Assembly (NCBI RefSeq): GCF_003119115.1
Contig: NZ_CP022365.1
Location: 124,001 to 188,000 of the forward strand
Direction of reading: 5' to 3'
DNA length: 64,000 nucleotides
Source of the DNA: Azospirillum sp. TSH58
GTDB lineage: Bacteria > Pseudomonadota > Alphaproteobacteria > Azospirillales > Azospirillaceae
Shown: piece after piece, positions 18,476 through 27,500 of the stretch
Numbering within the stretch: the first letter of the stretch is position 1
Layout of the letters: each line of letters begins with the position of its first letter
Position numbers and translations under genes: made by a program
Notes under the pieces: generated by a model
The model's database searches: none
Seen by the model: the letters and a program-made list of their open reading frames with translations, nothing else
Told to the model about the DNA's origin: nothing

Positions 18476-20908
18476 ATGATCTTCGAAACGCTTGCTGCTC
18501 TGCACGGTCTGATTCTCGCGGGCGTTTCCGCAATGGCCGTTTCCCATTACCGGGGCAGCCTCGCCCACCGGCTGACCGCCGCGTTCCTGCTGGTCTGGTT
18601 CAGCCTCTCCGTGACCGGCTACGCGCTCGGTGCCGTCGGCCTTCTCGGGAACGCGGCGGCCTTCGTCACGGTGTCCGTGGCGGTGTCCCTCGGCGCGTGG
18701 CGGTTCCTGCGGCGTTTCGGCGCGACGACCGGCGGAAGGATCATCGCGGACCCGGCACCCACCGGAAAACGGGCGGTCCTTCTCGACGGCGCCGTGGTCC
18801 TCATCGCCATGATCACTGCGGTCGCGGCCGTCGCCGCGACGCTTGTCATCGCCCTGTCCTTCTACCCCAACAACTTCGACTCCCTGGCCTACCGCTTCTC
18901 CCGCGCGATGCTGTATCTCGGCCAGGGCACGCTGCGGCATCTCTGGGTCGCGAACACGGGCGGACCCTATTCTCCGGACACCGGGCTGCTTTCGCATCTG
19001 GACCCGCGGATGTCCTTCTATCCGCTGACCGGCGTCTTCCTGTATCTGCCCAACGCCCTCTACGGACTGGATGGGCGCGTCTTCACCCTGAACGGGGTTC
19101 TGTGCTGGCTGGCCGGCGGAACGGCGGTCTTCGCGCTGTCGCGGGACATGGCGGCCTCGCGCGGCGGCGCGCTGATCGCGGCGGCCCTGTTCCTCGTCGC
19201 CCCTGCCGCTCTGGTATCGGCGGCCTCCACGAACGACGACCTGATTTCGGGCGTTCCCCTGGCCGCCGCGGTCCTGTTCGGTGTCCGCTGGGCCGGATCC
19301 CGGTCGCCGGTCGATGCCGTGCTGACCGGGGTCGCCTTCGGGATCAGCTTCGGCGCGAAGCTGCACTTCCTGTTCTACATCCCGGTGATCGCGGCGCTTG
19401 GCCTCTATGTCCTGGCAGGCGCCAGTCGGCGGGCCGCCGTCTTCGCGGCGCTGCGCCGCCACCCCGGGCAGATCGCCCTGGCGCTGGTGCTGGCGGGAGG
19501 ACTTTCGGGACCGGCTCTGGCCATCAACCTCTGGGAAGCCGGGATTCTGTTCCCCCCGTTTCCCGAAAACATGAACCGGCCCTTCTCCGTCGTTTCCGCG
19601 CTGGTCAACGCCATTCTTTACACGACCCAACTTTTCCTGGCGCCGATCCCCGATCTCTTCGCCTACAGCGACCCTGCGGCTCGCCAGAAGATCTACACCG
19701 CATTCAACGAATTCTTTAACAACAACGTCTTCCAGTGGGTGACCACCGATCTTGGCTATCAGGCCCAGATTCCGAACGGCCCGATCATTTATCAGTTTCG
19801 TGGCGTTGCGACCCCGACCGGCTGGTGGGGGGCCTGGGAAGAGACGGTCTGGCTGGGCCTGATCCCCTGGCTCCTGGTTCTGACTATGACCGTCGCGTTC
19901 CGGCTGCGCCACCGGCAGCCCGGTGCCCATCTGGCCTTCTGGCTCTGCGCCGCGCTGTTCCTCTGGCACCTGGGCCGCTGCATCTTCTCCAAATACGTCG
20001 AAGGCGCGGGCATCTATTACGCCTTCGTCGTGGGACCCGCGATTCCTGCTCTGGCCTGGCTGTGGCAGGCGCGCAACCAGACCGGCCGGGCGATGGCCAT
20101 GACGATTTCCGCCAGCGTGCTTCTGGTCCTCGCCGGGAACGGGGTGCTCGCCTACAACGCCTTCATGTTCAACAACCAGCGGAACCTGCCGGAAGCGGTG
20201 GCCAGCGATTTCGCGCCCCGCCGCAACGCCATGTCCGCGGACGTGCGGGCCTGCCTTGCCGCCTCCGACCGGATCACCGTCGTCTACACCCATTGGGAGC
20301 TCAGCATTTTCCAGCTCATGGGCGCCAACATGCGGGCGTCCTACAAGCTGGAAGGGCCGCACCCGGTCGACGATCCGCAGAGGCTGCTCGTGTACAGCTA
20401 TCCGGGCCGCAGCGAGTACGGGCACATTCCCGTCAAGGTGGCCGGCCCGGACGAGCGGCGGCTGACCGTCCTGGGGGTGCTGAACACCATCTTCGGTCCG
20501 GAGGTCACCCTGGTCCGCGGCCCGGCGGCTCCCTGCATGTCGCCGGAACGCGCGGGTTATGTCGTCCTGCAGACCAGCTTCGTCCGCGAAGGCGGCGCTG
20601 AGAACCGGGTCAGGGCCGTCACCCTGACCGACACGGTCGGCGCGGCCAAGGGCGAGCGTCTCGAAATCCGGCTGGAGCAGGTTCTGCCCGATGGGACGGA
20701 ACATCTGGTCCGTGACTGGGTGGATGTGGCGCTGCTGAAGGAGCCGATTCCCCTGGCGGTCGCGGAAGCCGATGGCGCGATCCGGGTCCAGGCCCGGCAA
20801 GCCGGATCGGCGGAGCCGGCGGCCCCGACCCTGTTTCCCTTGAAGCCGGGCAAGGAGGTGGTCTTGCCCCCGGCCGGCACCGCCGGGCTGCGCAGCGCCG
20901 CCCGATAG
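18476..20908 (+). CDS. Polytopic membrane protein, GT-C-like glycosyltransferase
   Basis: About 810 residues with roughly ten or more hydrophobic segments in the first 550 and a soluble C-terminal part. Loop motifs such as YPNNFDSLAYRFSRAMLYL and STNDDLISGVPLAAAV resemble GT-C enzymes (GT39/GT83/GT87-type) that take sugars from polyprenyl-phosphate donors on the periplasmic side. A catalytic Asp in the first loop (NFDSLAYR) fits that reading. No family is certain. The ATG at 18476 starts just before the first hydrophobic helix; a GTG at 18425 would add a basic leader. It closes the wzm-wzt operon, and its stop overlaps a perfect hairpin. Confidence 0.68.
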   Translation: MIFETLAALHGLILAGVSAMAVSHYRGSLAHRLTAAFLLVWFSLSVTGYALGAVGLLGNAAAFVTVSVAVSLGAWRFLRRFGATTGGRIIADPAPTGKRAVLLDGAVVLIAMITAVAAVAATLVIALSFYPNNFDSLAYRFSRAMLYLGQGTLRHLWVANTGGPYSPDTGLLSHLDPRMSFYPLTGVFLYLPNALYGLDGRVFTLNGVLCWLAGGTAVFALSRDMAASRGGALIAAALFLVAPAALVSAASTNDDLISGVPLAAAVLFGVRWAGSRSPVDAVLTGVAFGISFGAKLHFLFYIPVIAALGLYVLAGASRRAAVFAALRRHPGQIALALVLAGGLSGPALAINLWEAGILFPPFPENMNRPFSVVSALVNAILYTTQLFLAPIPDLFAYSDPAARQKIYTAFNEFFNNNVFQWVTTDLGYQAQIPNGPIIYQFRGVATPTGWWGAWEETVWLGLIPWLLVLTMTVAFRLRHRQPGAHLAFWLCAALFLWHLGRCIFSKYVEGAGIYYAFVVGPAIPALAWLWQARNQTGRAMAMTISASVLLVLAGNGVLAYNAFMFNNQRNLPEAVASDFAPRRNAMSADVRACLAASDRITVVYTHWELSIFQLMGANMRASYKLEGPHPVDDPQRLLVYSYPGRSEYGHIPVKVAGPDERRLTVLGVLNTIFGPEVTLVRGPAAPCMSPERAGYVVLQTSFVREGGAENRVRAVTLTDTVGAAKGERLEIRLEQVLPDGTEHLVRDWVDVALLKEPIPLAVAEADGAIRVQARQAGSAEPAAPTLFPLKPGKEVVLPPAGTAGLRSAAR

Positions 20909-20920
20909 GATCGGGCGGCG
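20896..20920. terminator. Hairpin overlapping a stop codon
   Basis: Two 11-base arms (CGCCGCCCGAT and ATCGGGCGGCG) pair perfectly around a 3-base loop that includes the last two bases of the TAG of the upstream gene. No T run follows on either strand. It probably acts as a 3'-end barrier or helps Rho-dependent termination between the two converging genes. Confidence 0.45.
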
Positions 20921-20945
20921 GCTCAGGGGGGCGGGTACGGCCGGA

Positions 20946-21737
20946 TCAGACGATCAGGCACTTGGCCGACAGAAGGGTCTGTTCGACCCAATGCCGGCCA
21001 TTCTTGAGCATCCCATGGAAGCCCGCCAAAGCGGGAAGATCGGCGTGCTCATCGCAGAACGCCCAGGCCTGTTCGAGATAGAAGGCATGATCTTCGCTGC
21101 GGCAGACGAAGAGCTTGTTCTGGCAATAGGCGAAGGGTTTGAAGGAGGCCCCCTCCGCCCCGAGCAGGAAACGGTAGGCACCCTCCGAAACCCCGATGGC
21201 GTGCGGGTTCAGGAAGTCGTCAATGGCGATGATCCCGCGCTCTCCCAGCAGAGCTGAGCACAGGATCAGATCCGCATGCACCGCATCGGCGGTGTGGTCC
21301 CCGTCGACCGACACGAAGCGCGGCTTCCGCCCACCGCCGGCTTCCAGGATCGTTTCGGTCCCAAGAGTGCGCGAGCTTTGCTTGAACAGGGTAAGGCGGT
21401 CATGCTCCCCGAAGGCGGCGGTGAAGTTGGCCAGGGTCTCCTCCTGGGTGCTCCACTCGAACGTATCGACTCCGACGACCCGATCGCCAGCGTCGAGGGT
21501 GCCCTGGTACAGCACCGACAGATATTTTCCGCGAAATACGCCGATCTCGAAGGCGAATCCGGAAATCCCCGCCTGTTCCTGCGCCCGCAGCAGAGCCAGC
21601 GTCATCAACGCGGCTCCGTCAAGCAGCCAGCCTTCGATCCTACCGAGCCTGTCCTGAACAAAAGACAGATCCCTCTGCATAAGCATCGGCCTGAACCCCA
21701 GATTTTGTTCATCATGAAAATCCAGGGAAAATTTCAT
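20946..21737 (-). CDS. Class I SAM-dependent methyltransferase
   Basis: 263 residues. The segment FAFEIGVFRGKYLSVLYQ is the SAM-binding loop, GDRVVGVDTFEWST gives the acidic residue after strand 2, and PRFVSVDGDHTADAVHAD with GIIAIDDFLNP resembles the Methyltransf_24 / cephalosporin-hydroxylase-like group common in glycan loci. The ATG at 21737 follows CAGGGA at good spacing. The substrate is unknown. It converges on the GT-C-like gene and is followed upstream, on the same strand, by a GT4 gene 160 bp away, so the two may or may not share a promoter. Confidence 0.82.
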   Translation of the reverse strand: MKFSLDFHDEQNLGFRPMLMQRDLSFVQDRLGRIEGWLLDGAALMTLALLRAQEQAGISGFAFEIGVFRGKYLSVLYQGTLDAGDRVVGVDTFEWSTQEETLANFTAAFGEHDRLTLFKQSSRTLGTETILEAGGGRKPRFVSVDGDHTADAVHADLILCSALLGERGIIAIDDFLNPHAIGVSEGAYRFLLGAEGASFKPFAYCQNKLFVCRSEDHAFYLEQAWAFCDEHADLPALAGFHGMLKNGRHWVEQTLLSAKCLIV

Positions 21738-21898
21738 TCAATCCCTGAATAAATCGACGGGAACCCGCCGGTCTATGAATTGGGGGTAGCTTGGCTGGTA
21801 TTCAAATCAGCCTTTCCGCCGATCTGGATCGTATGGCTATTCCATGCTCGGCGTGGGAGATTGCGAGGTCGCCACTGGATCGGCTTTCCCCGTCGCGT

Positions 21899-22984
21899 TC
21901 AGGCGCGACGCAGGTTTTTTGCATTGTGAGGCGCGGCACGCAGCAGCTCCGCCAGACGCGGCGCGGTGCCTGCCAGGGAGTAATGCTGTTCCACCTTGGC
22001 ACGGCCCGCCACGCCAAGCCGCCGGCGCAGGTCGGGGTCGTTGGCGAGCCGACGCAGTGCGCTGGTCCATTCCTCCGGCGTCTCGGCCAGGAATCCGTTG
22101 ACGCCGTGCTCCACGATGTCGCGGTTGACGCCGACCGGAGACGCGACCACCGGTTTGCCGCAGGCCATGTACTGGATCAGCTTGTAGCCGCACTTGCCGC
22201 GCTCCCAGGGCGTGTCGGCAAGCGGCATGATGCCGATGTCGAAGGCGGCGATGCGGCTGGTTTCCGTGTCCTCCCGCCATTCATGGCGGTCAGCGGGCAG
22301 GCCGCTCAGCGCGGCGGGGGTGGCGCCCACCAGGCAAAGCCGGGCCTCGTTCCCCATCACCATCCGGCGCAACGGCTCCTCGACCAAGCCAAGATAATGG
22401 TCGGTGATCGGGGACCCGATCCAGCCCACCGCCGGGAGACCGCCGGCCTGATGCGGGGCGGCGGGATAGCGGGTGAGATCGACCACGGTGGGAAGGGTCG
22501 CGATCGACCGGGCACCGGCCGATTCGGCCCTCTTGGCCAGATAGCCGTTTCCCACGGTCACCAGGGCCGCATGCTGCATGACCCGGTCGAGCTTGCTTCC
22601 CAGCAGCCGGCGCACCAGAGGCCAGCGGTTGCGGTCGTAATGGTGGAACCAGGCATCGTCGAAATCGACGATGTAGGGCGGGGCCGATTCCAGAATCCAA
22701 CGCTCCGCCCCGTAAGGAATCCAGGGAAGAAGCTCCTTCTCGATCCACAGCAGGTCGAAACTGCGCGCCGAAGCCATCTGGCGGATGCGCGACACATAGG
22801 CCCCCACGATGCTGCGCAGCGGGCGTTGCCGCCCCGCATAAAGGGCTTCCAGGTACGAATCGGGCAGCAGGGGCGCCACGGCAACCGACATCCCCGCTTC
22901 GGCCAGTGCCGGAAGGAACTGGTAATGCCGGAGACGGCTGCTGGGGCCCCGAGGGCCGTAGCGGGAAAGCAGCAGGATACGCAT
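21899..22984 (-). CDS. GT4-family glycosyltransferase
   Basis: About 361 residues with GT-B features: the N-terminal RILLLSRYGPRGPSSRLRHYQFL, the central IVDFDDAWFHHYDRNRW, and the donor-binding half with GWIGSPITDHYLGLVE, IGIMPLADTPWERGKCGYKLIQYM and ACGKPVVASPVGVNRDIV. The sugar is unknown. The ATG at 22984 begins the first beta strand exactly; an upstream in-frame extension of 47 residues has no conservation. It is divergent from the RTX-like gene across a 416-bp gap. Confidence 0.88.
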   Translation of the reverse strand: MRILLLSRYGPRGPSSRLRHYQFLPALAEAGMSVAVAPLLPDSYLEALYAGRQRPLRSIVGAYVSRIRQMASARSFDLLWIEKELLPWIPYGAERWILESAPPYIVDFDDAWFHHYDRNRWPLVRRLLGSKLDRVMQHAALVTVGNGYLAKRAESAGARSIATLPTVVDLTRYPAAPHQAGGLPAVGWIGSPITDHYLGLVEEPLRRMVMGNEARLCLVGATPAALSGLPADRHEWREDTETSRIAAFDIGIMPLADTPWERGKCGYKLIQYMACGKPVVASPVGVNRDIVEHGVNGFLAETPEEWTSALRRLANDPDLRRRLGVAGRAKVEQHYSLAGTAPRLAELLRAAPHNAKNLRRA

Positions 22985-23400
22985 GGCCGCGGGTGATGTT
23001 TCTTCGGACAATGGCACGGCGGCTGCGGTGCTGCAAACAGGGAACGCTGGACGGTCCCGCGGGGCGGGACACCGTTCCCGGAGCGCTCGAAGCGTAGCGC
23101 AAAACCGGTCTGCCGTCATTCTCACTAAATAGGGTGAACAAATCCACCCGCCTGTGCCGGAGGGGGTACGGATTTGGCAGACGCCTCAACTTTCTACAAG
23201 GGTCGCGCAACCCAGGCGTCCATTGCAGGTATGAAATATTATCGACGACTCACATCCACCGTTCGGATCGATGTCCCATAGGTGGTTATTCCATCGAATG
23301 TTTCCATTCGTCACTTGCAAAAAAGGATTACCAATGGTATCGAGCGCAAGGCATGCCATAAGGCGCAAAGTTTTAGACACTTTGGCGGGGGTCCAAAAAT
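22985..23400. promoter_or_regulatory. Long divergent intergenic region upstream of the RTX-like gene
   Basis: About 416 bp with lower GC than the flanking genes and no supported gene. A short 6-bp hairpin (CGAATG, TTTC loop, CATTCG) lies at 23295-23310. The length and composition suggest a long 5' leader or several promoter elements for the RTX-like protein, which stands alone as a monocistronic unit. Confidence 0.45.
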
Positions 23401-24429
23401 ATGACGACGTCGAGCACGATCACCGGCGGTATCTCCAATAGCGTATCGACCGCCTCCACTCTGGCGGGCGCGGTTCTCAAGAACACCAGCCTCGTCGCGA
23501 CGACCAAGGACACGAAGTCGCTCGTGATCGGCGACGACGCTCTGCCGCCGACGAAGACGCTGAGCTTGGTCAGCGAGAGCAACACGGCGCTGGTGCTGAA
23601 CACCAACACCGCCGCCACCCTGCTGGGCGGCACGGGCAGCAACAACGTCCTCGTCGCGAACGACGCCGCCGGCACCGTGCTGCAGGCCGGCACCGGCACC
23701 GGCCAGACCCTGATCGGCGGTGCGGGCGGTCAGCTCCTGGGCACCAGCACCGTGTCGGGCGCGTCGGCCACCATCTTCGGCGGCTCGGGCGCCGACACCG
23801 TCGTGGCCGCGGCCGGCAACAACGTGCTGACCGCCGGTGCGGGCAACAACCAGATCCACGCGATCGGCGGCAACAACCAGATCTTCGCGGCTGGTAACGA
23901 CACCGTCTTCGCGGCGGGCGGCAACGCCACCATCGGTGCCGGCACGGGCAACGCCCAGCTTCTGATCACCGGCGGCAACAACCTGATCGCCGGCGGCCAG
24001 GGCAACACCACCATCGCTTCGGCGGCGGGCAACAACACGATCTTCGGCGGCTCGGGCAACACCACCATCGCCGGCGGTGCGGGCAACGATCTGCTGATCG
24101 GCTCCACGTCGAAGGCGGGCAACGCCGTCATCGGCGGCTTCGACGGCAACGACACCATCATCGGCGGCGTCGGCAACGACACGCTGTTCGGCGGCAACGG
24201 CAACGACATCTTCGTGTTCAGCACCGTCTTCGGCGGCGGCAAGCACGTCATCGGCGACTTCAAGGCCGGCTCCGACCTCATCGCGGTCCAGGGCTACGGC
24301 CTCACCGCGGCCCAGGTCGCGTCGCGCGTCACGGTCACCGGCGGCAGCTCCGTCCTGTCGCTGTCGGACGGCACGCAGATCACGGTCGCCGGCGTCACCA
24401 ACCTGACCGCCAGCAACTTCGCCGTCTAA
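23401..24429 (+). CDS. RTX-like glycine/asparagine-rich secreted protein
   Basis: 342 residues without a Sec signal peptide. After ~75 residues of non-repetitive start, the protein consists of nonapeptide beta-roll repeats of RTX type, but many carry Asn where calcium-binding Asp is usual (GGNNQIFAAGN, GGSGNTTIAGGAGNDLLIG). The last repeats are canonical (GGVGNDTLFGGNGNDIFVF) and are followed by the RTX end motif VIGDFKAGSDLI, which in other proteins precedes the type I secretion signal. It is probably exported by a type I system to the cell surface or medium; the HlyB/HlyD-like pair at 44.5-48.0 kb is the only candidate in view. GGGGGT lies ~10 nt before the ATG. A strong terminator follows, so it is monocistronic and may be highly expressed. 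Confidence 0.82.
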   Translation: MTTSSTITGGISNSVSTASTLAGAVLKNTSLVATTKDTKSLVIGDDALPPTKTLSLVSESNTALVLNTNTAATLLGGTGSNNVLVANDAAGTVLQAGTGTGQTLIGGAGGQLLGTSTVSGASATIFGGSGADTVVAAAGNNVLTAGAGNNQIHAIGGNNQIFAAGNDTVFAAGGNATIGAGTGNAQLLITGGNNLIAGGQGNTTIASAAGNNTIFGGSGNTTIAGGAGNDLLIGSTSKAGNAVIGGFDGNDTIIGGVGNDTLFGGNGNDIFVFSTVFGGGKHVIGDFKAGSDLIAVQGYGLTAAQVASRVTVTGGSSVLSLSDGTQITVAGVTNLTASNFAV

Positions 24430-24450
24430 AAAGCACCACTGCGTTGTTTC

Positions 24451-24484
24451 GTGGACCTGCCGAGCGATCGGCAGGTCCATTTTT
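24451..24484 (+). terminator. Strong intrinsic terminator of the RTX-like gene
   Basis: A perfect 12-bp stem (TGGACCTGCCGA / TCGGCAGGTCCA) with a GCGA tetraloop is followed at once by a run of T residues, 22 bp after the RTX stop codon. Confidence 0.93.
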
Positions 24485-24568
24485 ATGCGCTTCATGCCCT
24501 TTCTCTTTTCCGGCATGGAAGGCCGAGCCGCAGAGCGTGGCGCAAGCGGATGCAAAGGGCCTTCTTTC

Positions 24569-27500
24569 ATGAGTCCGTCAGGCGGGCCGCCCCCCCACAT
24601 GCGACGCCAGGAACGGCGACTCCGGACCCTGCAGCGTCTGGAAGAGCTGTTGGCCGATGGAGCGATCGCCGAGGCGGAAGCGGCGGCGCGCTCCTTGCTG
24701 CGCCACAGCCGCAGCCATGCCCAAGGCGCCGCCGGGCTTGCCCGCTGCGCCCTGGCGCGGGGGGACCTTGACGGCGCGCTGCGCTGGGCCGAGCGCAGCG
24801 CCCGGTTCGCCCCGAACGACATCGCCCTCAAAGCCTTCCTCGCCGCCCTGCTGATCGCGGCGAATCGATCCGCCGATGTCCCCCCGCTGCTGGCCGGGGC
24901 GGTCGAACAGGCCGCCGCCCCCACCGCGGCGATCGCCCTGGGGCAGGCCTTGGCCCGGCTGGGGGCGATGGACCGCCTCCTCCCTCTGATCGTGCGTCAG
25001 CTTCACCGTTTTCCGGTGAGCGTCGCCCCTCTGCTGGGCGATCTCGCCGACCACGCCGTCCTGACCGGAGGCGCCCCCGGCTGGGCTTCCGCCGACGTCG
25101 GTCTGCGGATCGTCGGAGCCCTGCCCGCGGACGCGCCGGATGCGGGCGGCAGCGTCCGGATCGAATCCTCCCGGCTGGGCCTGCTGCTCGCCACGGACCG
25201 CCCCTCGTTCCTGCGGCGGTACGGCCAGAGGGACAGCGACAGCGGCCTGATCCGCTTTGCCCTGCCCGTCGGCCCGGAGTTGGACGGGGAACCGCTCCGC
25301 GTCTCCCTGAACGGCGAGGCCTTGCTCGGCTCGCCCCTGCACCCCCGGCGCCATGCGGCGGTCGAGGGGAGCATCCTGCTCGACGGCGGCAGCGATGACA
25401 GCGCCGCCGATCGATCCGCCTGGCTCCTCTCCGGCTGGGCCTGGTGCCCCGGCGATCCGCCGCAGTCCGTGACGGTCCGGGTGGAGGACGAGGCCGGGCA
25501 TTCCGTGACCGTGGCGGCAGACCGCCCCATGGAAGGCGCCCAGGCCGAAGGGGTGGAGAGCGGCCGCTACGGCTTCCTCATCGACCCGGTGGCCGCCGGC
25601 CTGTCCCCGGGCCTTCTCCACGCCACCGCCGGGCCGGGCTCTCAGCCCCTGGCCGGCAGTCCCCTGCCCTGGCCCGGCCCCGGTGGAACCGGACGGCTCC
25701 CCACGCCGGTCGGCCCGCGTCCCCCCCGCCCGGCCCTCCCGCGGCCTCCGGTGCCCGTCGTGGACGTCGTGGTCCCGGTCTACCGCGGGCGGGAGGAGAC
25801 GCTGGCCTGCCTGCGCTCGGTCCTCGCGGCGGAGGACCCGACCCCGCGTGAGATCATCGTCATCGACGACGCCAGCCCGGATGCCGATCTCGTCGGCGAC
25901 CTGACGGCGCTCGCCGGCGAAGGACGGATCACCCTGCTGCGCAACCCGCGGAATCTCGGCTTTCCGGCCACGGTCAACCGCGGGCTGGCCCTGCATCCCG
26001 ACCGCGACGCCGTGCTGCTGAACGCCGACACGCTCGTCGCCGGCCCCTGGCTGGCGCGGCTGCGCGCCGCGGCCTGGTCGGCGCCCGACGTCGGCACGGT
26101 CACCCCGCTGTCCAACGACGCCACGATCCTCAGCTACCCCTCGGGCACGGACCGTCCGTCCCCGCCGTCCCTGCCGGAAACGGCGGCGCTCGACCGGCTG
26201 GCCGGGACGGTGAACGCCGGGTTTCGGGTGGATCTGCCGACGGCGGTCGGCTTCTGCGCCTACATCCGGCGCGACTGTCTGGAGGAGACCGGTCCCTTCG
26301 AGGAGCGGCTGTTCGGGCGCGGCTATGGCGAGGAGAACGACTTCTGCCTGCGCGCACACCGGCTGGGCTGGCGCCACCTCGGGGCCGCCGACGTCTTCGT
26401 GGCGCATGTGGGCGGGCGCTCCTTCGGGCGGCAAAAGGCGATCCTGGCCGCGCGCAACAGCCGCCTTCTGGAGCGGCTGCACCCCGGGTACGAGGCGTCG
26501 GTCCAGGACTTCATCGCCGCCGACCCCCTGATGACCGCGCGCCGCCGCCTCGACCTCGCCCGTTGGGCGGAGGAAGCGGACACCGCGCGCAAGCCCGCCG
26601 TCCTGCTGGTGACTCTCGCCGGGCGCGGCGGGGTCGCCCGCTTCATTGAGGAGCGGGCCGCGGCTCTGCGCGCGGAGGGCTGGCGCGTCCTGCGGCTCGT
26701 CCCCGAAACCGCCGGGGATGAAGAGGACGACGAGGATGATGACGAAGAGGATGACGAGCGGGACGGCGAGACGGCGGACGAAAAGGGCGTGGAGGACATC
26801 TCTCCGCCCGAGCGCCGCTGCCGGGTCGATGTCATGGACCGGCCCGATCTGCGCGATCTGGTGTTCCGCACCCGCGCGGAGTTCGACGAGCTGGCCGGGG
26901 CCCTGCGGCTGGCCGGAACGACGGCGGTGGAGATCCACCATCTGCTGGGCCACGACGCCGCGGTGCTGGATCTGGCCGGACGGCTCGGCGTTCCCTACGA
27001 CCTCACCATCCATGATTACGGCCTGATCTGTCCCCGCCTCAGCCTGGTGGACAAGGACGGGCGCTATTGCGGGGAGCCGGATCTGGCGGCCTGCGAACGC
27101 TGCACCGCGGACCCGGACGACCGGGCGGACCCCGAACTGACCGTCGGCAGCCTGCGCCGCCGCACGCGCGACCTGGTCGCCGGGGCGCGGCGGGTGACGG
27201 TGCCGACCCGCGACGTGGCGGCGCGGCTGCTGCGCCACGTCGCCCCGCGCCCCGTCGAGATCCAGCCCTGGGAGGACGTCGCCCCTCCACCCTCCCCCGC
27301 CATCCGCACCCCGCGAAGCCGCGACGGCCGTTGGCGCGTCTGCACGATCGGCGCGGTCGGCATCCAGAAGGGCTACGAGGTCCTGCTGGCCTGCGCCCGC
27401 GACGCCGCGGCGCGCGGTCTGCCTCTGGAATTCGTGGTTGTCGGCTTCAGCGAGGAGGATCCGCCCCTGTTCGAAACGGGTCACGCCTTCGTCACCGGCC

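Noticed and set aside
16193-20800. Minus-strand open frame of about 1535 codons
   Set aside because: It is the reverse-strand shadow of the GT2/GT4 and GT-C-like genes; the peptide is Arg/Gly/Asp/Gln-rich and has no family motif. High GC leaves such frames open.
23600-24250. RTX repeats considered as a CRISPR-like or satellite array
   Set aside because: The repeats are in frame, vary by codon and have no spacer structure; they encode beta-roll nonapeptides.
23730-24281. Pro/Leu/Ser-rich minus-strand frame inside the RTX-like gene
   Set aside because: It mirrors the Gly/Asn repeats of the real gene; low-complexity antisense translation.
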